From Thunnus maccoyii (Eukaryota; Chordata; Actinopteri; Scombriformes; Scombridae), in the NCBI RefSeq assembly GCF_910596095.1, contig NC_056546.1, positions 9,692,925 through 9,756,924 of the forward strand: DNA of 64,000 nucleotides, written 5' to 3'. The notes beneath the pieces are model-generated. The model saw only the letters and a program-made list of their open reading frames with translations. It was not told the DNA's origin and did not search any database. Below, piece by piece: positions 40,203 to 53,360 of this stretch; within the stretch, counting starts at the first letter, position 1; the number at the start of each line of letters is the position of its first letter. Position numbers and translations under genes: made by a program.

Positions 40203-40445
40203 AGGGCTGCAACTAAAGATTATTTTAATTATCAATTAATCTGCTGATTATTTTCTAAATTAATTGATTTATAATTTTGTCTATAAACTCTCACCAATAT
40301 AATGAATGAGCCTAAGGTGACATTTCAAAATGTCTTGTGTTGTCCAACAAACCAAAAAATGGTCTGAAACAGAGAAAAGCAACAAATCCTCACATTGGAG
40401 AAGGTGGAAAATGTCAGTTTTTGCTTGAAACAGTTGCCAATTAAA
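40203..40445 (+). repeat. GGGCTGCAACTAA-type repeat fragment
   Basis: TAGGGCTGCAACTAAAGATTA heads a segment that matches the left end of the element at 59743 (ATTAATCTGCTGATTATTTTCT and GTCTATAAA). Right end not found. Confidence 0.6.
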
Positions 40446-43400
40446 TTTCTGTCAATCACTCAGTTGATAAATGTACTAACTGTTAAACCTCTACAAACAA
40501 TTCCCAATATTATCTGCACCTTTTACCCTAAAACAGTCCACAGTCCCAACATTTTATTCCAAACCTTTTATTTGTGTATCAGTGGCTGCACACAAAGCAG
40601 GGTTTCAAGCACCATCTCTTCTTCTAGCAAACATAGGCCCAATATCCACACCTAACAGTAATCAGAACCAATTTCCTTTCAGATATTATCATATTTTACG
40701 GCCACGACCATAGCAGCTATCAGCTTGATCCTGAAGTTATAGTTAAATGCCCAAAGCCAAACATTCTAGTGCCAACATACTTTTTCTTTCCTAATTTATC
40801 CAGACATTCAAAATGTAATGTTCTCAGTCCCTGAAAAACTAACAAATATTGGTAAAACCTGCTCTAATGGATGCTCACAAATAAGTATTTTAATTGAGAA
40901 AAATATTATTTTTGGCATAAACAACTTTGACTCTACACCATGTTAGTTGGAATCTGTTGGCTTTTCAGATGTTCATTTTCCACTAACCTTTATTGGATGG
41001 ATTTGATATTTGATCACAAACAAATTAATATTTTTTTGAATATTAATATTTTCACTGAACGACTCAGGGCCCAACATTTTAGCTCCCTAACCTTTGTCTC
41101 CACATTTCAGACTCCTTCCATCTGTTTCTCCAACCCCATCTCAAGTCTCCAGAACTTACATGTTCCAGTTTATCCCTTCTGCGGAGCCAGACGCTGGCGG
41201 AGTAATCCTGCTGCTGCACTGCCGTAATTATGGAACTGGCAGGAATCCCGGTTGCTGGGATGCCAAACCCTAGCCCTCTCAGATCTTGGCCACCTACTGG
41301 CCCGCGGATCCCTCGCAGCTCCATGTGGCTAGATGATTGGGTGGATGTGGCAACTGTTTCTTAGTCTTGGTAAAAGAATCAATTAAGTTGTTGATCTCGT
41401 GTTAAAAACTGAAGAAAACTCTTCCTTTTTGGGATGCATTGTGTGGCTTTAGCTTGACTGCACCTTTTATTTCCTCTGTACATGGTGAAAAAATGAATAC
41501 ACTCATATAGCTATCCAGCGAAGGGCGGTACTTTTCTTTCAAAGCAGTTTGCTGCAAGCATTCAGCTCCAATAGGTTGAGAATAGGGAAAAAATATTACA
41601 AATCGTTCAGCATTTGCCTCATCCTCACCTCCTTTTAACAAAAATGGACTTAAACACACAAGATCTGAGCCTGATGCTTTACATTCCTCATATGCATCAC
41701 CAAATAGCTGTCAGTGTCATCATACCCCCGTGTTCATAAAGTAGAAGCGTCCCTGTCTTCACCACTACTGGCAAATTTCCACAGGCTGTAGGAAATCCTC
41801 TTCCAGCGTGCCTCCAAACAGCTGGGCATTCATGCTCTCATGATAATGCAGAGATCTGTATTCCAGAGGACTCACTCCTGTCTGCTTTGTCTGCCTTAAC
41901 TGACCTGAGCTAAGCTGAGGTTTAGCTAAGCACAGACCTATTAGTCTGAGCTCTCAGCTGACCAGGGACTCCGGCGACTCTGATCAGGAGTTCCACCGAT
42001 TCAGGCATCCCTGGTATGGGAGCGCATGTGTGAGAGAGAGGAGAAGGGAGGGGTGGAGAAACACAGAGAAAGAGGTAGAGAGAGGGAGAGAGTTCTGGAG
42101 ATGCTAATGGGGCGTCATAAAGGAAGGAAAGACCCCTGTGTGAATCACCAGTGGATGGCAGAGTAAATGGACACAACCGAACCTCCGTTTCTCTCAAACT
42201 CCTCCTTTCTCATTCTCATTCTTCTCTCGGTCACGTTCCTCCTTGCAGCCCCTCACCTCTTCTTATGGGACTCTCACTTTTGTTCCATCCTTCCCTCTAA
42301 CCACATCACTCTATTCCTCCATCTAATTAGTTGTCAACTGCTTCCCTCTTTCCTGCCAACATGTACAGTCCTGTTTTTGTCTCGATTCCTTCCCGCAACT
42401 CCCAACTTAATAATGACAATGTTTTTATTTTTCTCGCTCCGTTGTGTTGATTTCTCTTTTGACTCTGTGAGTGTTATCAGATCGCTATCCTTGGCTGCAC
42501 ATATGCACCTCTGTCTACACACACACACCTTGGCACATCACAGCAGAGTGGTGCAGTGAGGCTGCAGTACCTCTCCTCCCTTACCTTGACTTGCCCCGTT
42601 GTGCCAGAGAAGCAACAGAGCTTAAAAACTTTAATTGGCTTAAAGCAGACATCCGGGCAAACTCATACATGCAACACACACACACACACACACCCACTCA
42701 AACCATCTAAATGTTGAAATCATTAGTGGAAAACAGCCAGTGCACCTCAACTCTTCAAAATGGAAAGAATCCATTTTAATTGCACGCCTGGACTGCCAGA
42801 TACTGCTGGCGAAATGTTCGCACCGAGCCGTAGAATACCAACGCAAAGATACTCTGCTCATTATATAAAAAATATCATTAGTGTGCCAATTATTATAAAA
42901 TATGGTAAAGATAAGATATATAATGCAGTGTGAGTATTTATTTATTCCATTTTGGATATGCAGTTCAATTAAATGAATTCTGGCGGCTGCCAAAATAATT
43001 TTAGTTTGGTGCCAACTGTATTGACCTGAGATGAATTCAGCCTCCATCCAACAAAATCCATCACTATCTGCTGGTATGGTGGAAAAAGTATATTCATATT
43101 ATCTGAAAAGGAATTAAGTTGCATCATTTACAACCCAAAAACACTTAAATATCAAATATAATGTATATATACTTTACATTCCAGTGTGTTTTTTAGTTTT
43201 ACTTTGATCATTATGTGATAATCACAAAAAATCATATTAAAAGGATTGCAGTCTACTAGCTGAATACTTAACATCAATAAGAGTTTGTAACGTGTTTTAA
43301 TAGGACCGTGGATCTGTTGATTGTATACCAAATAGAAAGATATAGCAGTCATTTCAGATTAACATTCTTCAGTAAAAGGATTGCGAGACAAAGGGCCACA

Positions 43401-44280
43401 GTCACCACAGAGATCTGAGAAGACGCTCAGTGAGACAAAGAATCCATATTTCAATTAATGTAGTGCTCTTTCTCATTTTTTCAAGTGGCAGAACATTTTT
43501 TTGGTGGCACCATATTCCATCTTACCAGTGCTGAGTCACTCCTTACGTCTCATACAATCTATGTCCTCTCTCTCTTATTCAGTCTTGTTGTATTCCAATC
43601 ACATTTCTCCCTGCTAGCAGAGTGTACTGTATCAGTAGCCATCAGTGGAAACGCTCGCTGAATACTGAACACTGAGGTTAATGAGGTAACTTAACTGAAC
43701 ACGGGCCAACTCAACCCACAAAAAACACTGAGGCGCGCTAAAAGGCTTTCAGGATTAAGTCATGGAGAAATGCGTCACATTATCTGACACACTTAAAAGG
43801 TGTCTGAATGATGAAAAGCTTTCATCACACTATATTAATTTAAAAGTGATCTTTAGGTAACATCTTTCTACAAACATGCACAGCCAGCAAAAAGACAATA
43901 CAGCACAAAAGTTGCATAACGACAAGACTTGCTTTGCAGACCATTGCACTTCAAGTCAGCATAGCATGTGCAGCACATAAGCCTCTCAATATATACACAG
44001 GGATCATCTTATCTATAACAACACAACACCCAACGCAATATAGTGCAGCCAAATGCAGCAGAGCACAGTACAGAGCCAACAGTACACTGCTGAAGTCACA
44101 ACACTCCCGAGGCACAGTGAAGATTATGAAACTATAATAACTCAGTGCTTTTGACAGAAGCGGCAGCAGGGGGCATTTTGTTCACACAGGCGGTGATAAA
44201 AGCAATCGATAATATTTTCCTACCAGGATATAACTTGTTCTTTTACAGTACACCTCCTTTCCTCTGAGAAACAAGTGAGC
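40446..44280. other. No gene seen
   Basis: A GC-rich patch at 41170-41365 and a pyrimidine-rich patch at 42170-42470. No supported exon. Confidence 0.45.
42677..42693. repeat. (CA)n microsatellite
   Basis: Eight CA units. Confidence 0.85.
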
Positions 44281-44284
44281 TTAA

Positions 44285-45165
44285 AGGATAGGTTCACATG
44301 TTTAAGTGGGTCTTAAAGGACCACTTTGTAAGATTTGAAATGGAATATAATATTCATAAGTATGTTTTAATTAGTGTATAATCACCTGAAAATAAGAATT
44401 GTGTTTTTGTTACCTTAGAATGAGCCCTTTCCATCTACATAGGGGGTGTGTCCTCTTCCATGGAGGCCACCATGTTGCACCGCCATGTTTCCACAGTTTT
44501 CGTGTTTTACGTTTTCGCAAGTTTCGCAGCCACCGTAGGTTCTCCTACACGCTTGGAAGGGGAGGGGTTGAGGGGAGGTGTATTTAGTTGGTTGCAATCT
44601 GCAACCTCACCACTAGATATCACTAAATCCTACACATTGTTCTTTAAAACAACAGTTAGGTGTCCAAATGAACATTGAAACAGGTGTTGCTTGCTGTGTT
44701 CATACTGACCATTAGATCCCCTTCAGATGATGGAGGACAAAATCCAGATTCCTCATTTTGAGCAAAAATTTCTGTAAAAGTTTATCTGAGGACAATATGA
44801 GGCTTCAGATGTCTAAGTTAGTCAAAACAAATGTTCTACGGTTAGAGTCTTTTCAGTCAAAAAAGTGTCAAACTTTGTGTCTTGACAGACACTGATGTGT
44901 TTTCCTGCTCAGCTGCAGTGGAAGATAACAAAAAGAGGGAATTCTGCACTAAAAAGACAGTAACTTTGAAAGATATTGACTTAATTTGAATGACTGAAGC
45001 CTCATATTCACTTCAAATAAACTTTTAAGTACATTTTTGCATGGCAGGAGGGTTGTGGATTTTGTCCCCCATCACTTACATTGAAAGTGCATTATGAAGG
45101 GATCTCTTAACAGCCAGCATGAACAGCAGGAATGATTATCAAATAGAAAAAAGTAAACTTGTTCT
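44285..45165. mobile_element. Foldback MITE (copy A) interrupted by a second MITE
   Basis: TTAA borders lie at 44281-44284 and 45166-45169. The left arm starts AGGATAGGTTCACATG and the right arm ends AAGTAAACTTGTTCT. Internal inverted segments include AAAATCCAGATTCCTC against GGTTGTGGATTTTGTC. A different TTAA MITE is inserted at 44317-44643, showing the order of insertion. Confidence 0.7.
44317..44643 (-). mobile_element. TTAA-flanked MITE, second copy, nested
   Basis: TTAA occurs at 44313-44316 and 44644-44647. The terminal inverted repeats are AGGACCACTTTGTAAGATTT and, from the right end, AGAACAATGTGTAGGATTT. It matches the copy at 17010-17407 in opposite orientation (GAATGAGCCCTTT, ACCATGTTGCACCGCC, GAGGGGTTGAGG-like segments). 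TTAA duplication is typical of piggyBac-type elements; no transposase is encoded. Confidence 0.8.
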
Positions 45166-45169
45166 TTAA

Positions 45170-47244
45170 TGCTAGTTTCCAGATTGCACCCGTGTTGTCA
45201 GAGTCTGATAAATCTTTTTTGTGAGCGATTTATTTTTCCCATTTAGTTTGGTGATGGTACAGGAGACACAACACAAATTACACTGAATGCAGTCAGTGAG
45301 GTGTACCCAGTGCACTGACATTTTGAATTAGTCCTCAAAGCCTCCTGCAAAACAGTCTTTATGCACTGAAGCTGGTGTGCACAGAGCTTTCTTTTCCCAT
45401 CTGTTGAATTATAATGGCTAAATCTACACAAACAACTCTTTCAATTACTGTCTTGGGTATTAATACAAACCTTTCATTATATAAGAGTGAAAAAATCAGC
45501 TAGGCTTGTTGAATAATAGATGAATCTTTAGTCATAAAAGCTATAAAAGTTATTTATTGTTCTGTTGCTCACTGAATATAAAATATTCTGTTTATTTGTC
45601 TGTTTTAAACACCTTGTGCCTTATGACACTCCAGCATCTCCTCATCCTCATCATGCTGACAGTCTATCTATAATGTGCTTCTGACGTATATGAATTCACA
45701 TTACCTCAAAGCACATCACTATAATGATTGCACCATAAGCTTCCATGACCTCTCCTTTTCAGTGGCATCCAAAGATTAGTCAGCCAAATATGCCTCAGCC
45801 AAAATCAATAACCCTTCTTAAATGATCAACAGTAGTGAGGATCAGAGACACCTTACCTCCATCACTGCTTCCGACTCTTAAATCCTTGCAGTCCAGGGGA
45901 GAGTGTGACCACCATTTCATCTCATGCAAAAATATGCAGACTGTTTTATTCCAGCTTGAACAGACCGTTAAATACTGCGCTCCATATCAGGTTGGTGCTG
46001 TGATAACCCTGAGTAAGGAAAAGTTAATGGACTCTCTGTCCTGTCGAGTGAGAAGATTAAATACTTTCAGGCCCCCCAGAGTAACAAAGTGCTGCAGAAG
46101 AAACTGCAAAGTAGTGTTTAAAAAGTAATCATTTGTTGTGGCAAAATTAATCTTTTAAAATTAGTCTTTAAAATACTGTACTGTTCTCTCTTGCAGATTC
46201 AGTCTCTCTGTCTCTTCCCATCTCTCAGTCAGATTAAAATCACTCTCTTGTTCTCTCTTAAGTCTCTAATACTTCTCTCCATCTTTCTCAAGCCCTTCCT
46301 CGCCTGCTGTCACTCCAAGCTCTCCCATTCACTCTCACTTTCGCAGTCTCTCTGTGATTCGCACTTTTGACCTATCATGCAGGCTTTCAATACTTTCTGA
46401 GAAAAAATGACTCCACAATGTTTTAAATGCAACTCAGTCCTTGTAATCACTCTAATTATATTTCTGGAGAAAAATGCCACTAATTTACTCCATAATTACT
46501 ACAATCTTTCTTCCTTACTTAGGCTGTGTGTTGTTACAATGATGGTGAGACGACAGTGCGAATTTATCAGCTTGTGGCTTCTGTGACACTCTGTCCTTCT
46601 GTCTCTCTAATTTTTTACTCCAGTTCTCCCTTTTTTGTCCTTTCTGAAGCTCTCTTTATCCCTGCTCTCTCATGCAGACTCTCCAGCACCAGTTAAAAAA
46701 ATAGAAGAAGAAGAAGCCCAAGTTAATTAGACAGATTCCTCTCAGCTCCCTCTCATTTATATAAGAATAAGGAAATCTATGACTGAATATTTGAACAGAA
46801 CTGCTTAGCACTAATAGATCAGAAGTATGTAGATATGATGGGTTTTGACAAAACATTTTGGGGTCGGTGTTTAGAGAATGACGCAATTTGCTTTATACAA
46901 TATGATATCAAGTCAGTGTAGAGCAGCGCCAGATAATTTAATATATCTTAAGAATTGTGGAGAGGAGATGAAAGGATCAGGAAATGTTACACTAATGAGG
47001 CCTATGAGAGTACGAGAGCTGTCTGCCGGTTAAGTGGTTGTGGGGAAATTTTTGAAGTCCTGTCCAATTATCGTAACTCTGAGACAGTATCCACACGTAC
47101 AGTATGTCATTTTGTACTGTGAGAAAAATAGTAAAACGTCTTTTGAACGTTTTTTCATTTTTATTTATGCCTTAATGAAAGTTTTTAGGCTACAGCTAAT
47201 TATGAAGAATAGTTAAAAACCACCTCTGCATGGTCCGTAAGTGA
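45170..47244. other. No gene seen; upstream flank of the microprotein gene
   Basis: Contains scattered CTCTCT-rich sequence at 46190-46360 and 46580-46680. No exon recognised. Confidence 0.5.
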
Positions 47245-47261
47245 CCACTAGATGGCAGCAC
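47245..47261 (+). promoter_or_regulatory. CTCF-like motif just upstream of the microprotein start
   Basis: CCACTAGATGGCAGCAC fits the vertebrate CTCF core (CCASYAGRKGGC). It lies about 70 bases before the ATG, so in or next to the presumed promoter or 5' UTR. Motif match only; no occupancy can be inferred. Confidence 0.45.
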
Positions 47262-47329
47262 GCTTTTCATTTTCATCAAAGCTACAAGAAAAAGAAGAAG
47301 AGAAACATCAACAACACTCAAGTGAAGCT

Positions 47330-49958
<2,629 letters not shown>

Positions 49959-50015
49959 GGAGACGGGAGGAAAAATAAGAAGAGGGTGCCTTTACAGCTG
50001 CATACGGGAACAGAC

Positions 50016-50095
50016 ACAGTACCTGTCAAAACTTTGGACGCACCTTCCCGTTCATTTGAATGAGAAAGTGTGTCCAAAGTTTTGACTGGTACTGT
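50016..50095. mobile_element. Small palindromic Tc1/mariner-type MITE in the microprotein 3' UTR
   Basis: The arms ACAGTACCTGTCAAAACTTT and (reverse complement of the right end) ACAGTACCAGTCAAAACTTT match over about 23 bases with one mismatch, and the centre is itself near-palindromic around TTCATTTGAATGA. This 80-bp family is very common in fish. It starts 57 bases after the microprotein stop codon, so in the transcript it would fold into a long hairpin. Confidence 0.85.
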
Positions 50096-50691
50096 ATGTA
50101 TTTGGAAAAAGTTTTAGATGTTTCAACAGCTATTAATTTCTCCTTCCACATGGATGGATAAATAGTCAAATTCTAAAGTTGCAAGCCAACATGTAGAGTA
50201 AGGAGCCACCTGAGTATAGAAAAGGGGTGACTGTAATGCATTTTGAATAGTCTGAGCATATACTAAAATGATTACAAATGCAATTAATCATTAGACATGA
50301 TACCCATATGTCCTTCCAATTTGGTCAATGAATGAAATTCAGATAGACTGCTACCATTTTGGAAAAAAAAAAAAAGAAAGTTAAAGCTGCTATTATTGAT
50401 TTCTGGCCCCAACTTTGTCTTACCTGGGACTAAATGCTTTCCGAGGATTTCTTGATACACAATGAGACTAACCAGTAGCCACATCTGAGGGGCAGGCATG
50501 TTGCTATTTCACCTGTTTTCTAAAGGAGAAAAACATGTCTCCTCTCTTATACTATTCATATAGATTGTTGAGTTTCTCCCAGAAGAACTTTTTGCATGTG
50601 CTGTGTTAGTGCTTTATAAAAATTTGTCCTTATTAGGTGTCTGTTGAACATGAGGCATGTGAGATTTAGAGATTTGTTTTGATGTCTTCTA

Positions 50692-50705
50692 CCCTCTAGT
50701 GGTCA
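50692..50705 (-). promoter_or_regulatory. CTCF-like motif between the microprotein gene and cd74
   Basis: On the minus strand TGACCACTAGAGGG resembles the CTCF core, oriented opposite to the motif at 47245. Motif-level evidence only. Confidence 0.3.
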
Positions 50706-53360
50706 GAAATCAATCACAGCAGCCCTAACTAATTTTTGGTAGATGCTCAAGATAGAGCATGTAAAAATTGTCCCACATCACATCTCATGGTGCTTCTCTG
50801 CACAAAACCTGTCAAAACATTTCATGGTTCTCGTTAGTTTTCACGTTGCTCTCAGGTGTCAGAGCAAAGTCTGTGGTGTCATGTGATCTGTCCTTCGCAG
50901 GTAACTGCACATCCTTTCATGTGGTTTTAGCTTAATTTTGTATTTGGTAAAACATTTCTACTTTTAAATTATAGTCCTCTTCTCTGTGGAATGTCAGATA
51001 TCTGTCATTTTAATGATTGTAAACATTTCTACACTCCATTCAAAAAGGAGTATGTTTCACTATATATTCTCCCTCACACTGCTAAAAGAAAGTCATTCTG
51101 ACTTTAGTTTGCAAGAGCTGGGAAACACAGTAGTCTATCAGGACAAAACGTACGCCAAAGTGAAATTTTAGTTGTAAGATGTAGTTTTTATTGCACTTGG
51201 GAGTTTTATCAAAACAGGGAAGTTAAAGTATTTTATGTACAATATGTATTTAGAGTGCCTACTCTGGTCCGGACTTGATATTATCATCTCATGCCATGTG
51301 TGCAATAGCCTTTCCTGATGGGATTTGGCTGCCTATTTTCTATGCTGGAAACTTGTTGATCTCTTGCACTTGTAGAAATTTTAGAGATTTAAAGCTGTTA
51401 CTTTGTCTTACAACAACCAATGAGGTTCATTTTTGTCTCCATAAACATCAAAACCTGTCAAAGCATCTCAGTGATTTAGTGACAGTTTTACTCATTTAAA
51501 TATGGTGTCTATATCATATGTTGATGTGTTGTATGTACTGTAAGGGTTTTTTGAATTGTAAAAGTGAGGAAAAAAATGCTGTTGCTGCAACATAACAGTA
51601 GCAAACCTCAGAATATAGCAGATATGCATGAGATTGAATTTTAATATTGCTGGTCAGATGTTTCACTTAGGTGCAGAACCTGGAAAGTAACACACATTTT
51701 CGTCCCCCTTATGATTTAAACCCACAAATAGGGTTTATACCCATCCATGAAATACACAGCTATGTATTTCACAATATGTCTCTGTCTAATTAAAACCATC
51801 ATTCTTTAAAAAAAATATACCGATCTATACATTTAAACACTACAATATACACTCACTGTGCACTTTATTGGGTAAACCTGTGCAATCTATTGCAATCCAC
51901 GTTTTCACATGACAGCAACATTATTTGTCCCAGTTACTTTATTGCTACCATTCAAATGAACACAGCTTATGTGCACAGTGCAGTAACAGGTACTACACAA
52001 AAAGGTCATTAAGGAGAAAACGTGTGTGTTCAGTTTGAGCGTCTGTCTTTATTTTCACGTTGACTGGAAAGTCTATCAGAAAATTATGTGTACTGTATGT
52101 TTGGTAACTGGAACCCAGAAACAACTTGTGCCTATTGACAATCATTGTGTTGCTGCTCTTATATATTTCATGGTTTTAGTTTCTTAATTTCCTGAATTAT
52201 GTCTGTGCATGTTTTCTCTTGTTGTTTGAGGTAATACCATCCTTTTAATACATTGATATGCTGTAGAAGACGACGAGTCAGTTGATGGTGCTTTGTCTCA
52301 CTGGCTAATCTAACTGACTTGTTGTCATGGGTATTCGCTCCTTCACATCAATCCCGGAGTATTCAACTTCGCTATTTGAAATCCCGTTGTGATTTTATAA
52401 ATGAAAACCATTCAAACTGTCTTCAAAAGGTTTATTTGGGTTGTTCAAATAAATGGAAAAAATACAGTTAACAGTTGTCTCAGAACTGGTTTCTGGTTGT
52501 GCCAAATATGTCAATGCTTTAACAGTTTTATCCTTTTAACTTTAGCCAAACATTCGCTGATCCAGGTGACCACACTGTTTATCTGCAGGATTTTTGGTTA
52601 AATTCATCTAAAGGCCTGGTGGTCCTATATCTACATGTTGCCAAAACAAACAAAAATTATATGTATTAATGCCTTCTGCCCACACTAGCTGCTTGTCATG
52701 CTGTTATTTATCAACTCACTGCTCTTTACAAACTTCCCAACATCAAAAATTAGTTCCTTTTATCAAACTGACATGGGACAAAATTTGAATAAAACCTTTT
52801 TTAAGTCTGTAAAACAATAAGAAAGTATTTTAAATCCTTAACTTTTACTAGCCTTTAAAAGCCGAAAGATGAAAGCATATGATCAATAAGCATCAATAGC
52901 AAAAGTTACTGCTGTCCATATAATATTGATTTCAGATGAGTTGCAATAAATTGATAAGATGGTAGCAAGAAGTTATAATTTGGTAATTTATCAGTAGTAT
53001 ATAAAACTCCATTAGCTTATCAAGTCCTACAAATATGAAGATTATAAGCTGACAAAATGGTAAAATATCATGATTATGAGCTGAATCGCCGCTGGTCACT
53101 GGAGGAGATTCCCATCAGCTGCAAGTACCAAGAAACAGACAACAGATGATGGAAAATACAATCAATTTAAAGTTTTAGCAATGTCCTTTAAAAATAATCA
53201 CTTTCCAAAAGTTTTTAAATGTTTAAGATCTGAAAAAAACTTCTTGATTGGATTGAATTCAACTGAAAGGCATATAATCACATCCTGCATGAGGCTCACA
53301 GATATTCATGTATACATAGAGAATGTGAATCAGGAACACCGTGTGGTACTCACCTCAGTT

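Larger units (their letters stand above)
49959..53360. other. 3' flank shared by the microprotein gene (+) and cd74 (-)
   Basis: No long ORF is present on either strand and nothing resembles an SLC35A4 transporter. The stretch must hold both 3' UTRs. It contains the palindromic MITE at 50016-50095 and a Tc1-like fragment near 51848-52005 (CACTGTGCACTTTATTGGGT type). AATAAA occurs at 52448 and 52788 on the plus strand, but I cannot say which signals are used. Immediately after the cd74 stop is a strong donor (TGAG|GTGAGT, minus strand), so its 3' UTR may be spliced. Confidence 0.6.

Noticed and set aside
49959..53360. Possible frame-broken SLC35A4 transporter pseudogene
   Set aside because: No stretch in any frame resembles the multi-pass transporter; the short frames are AT-driven and unrelated.
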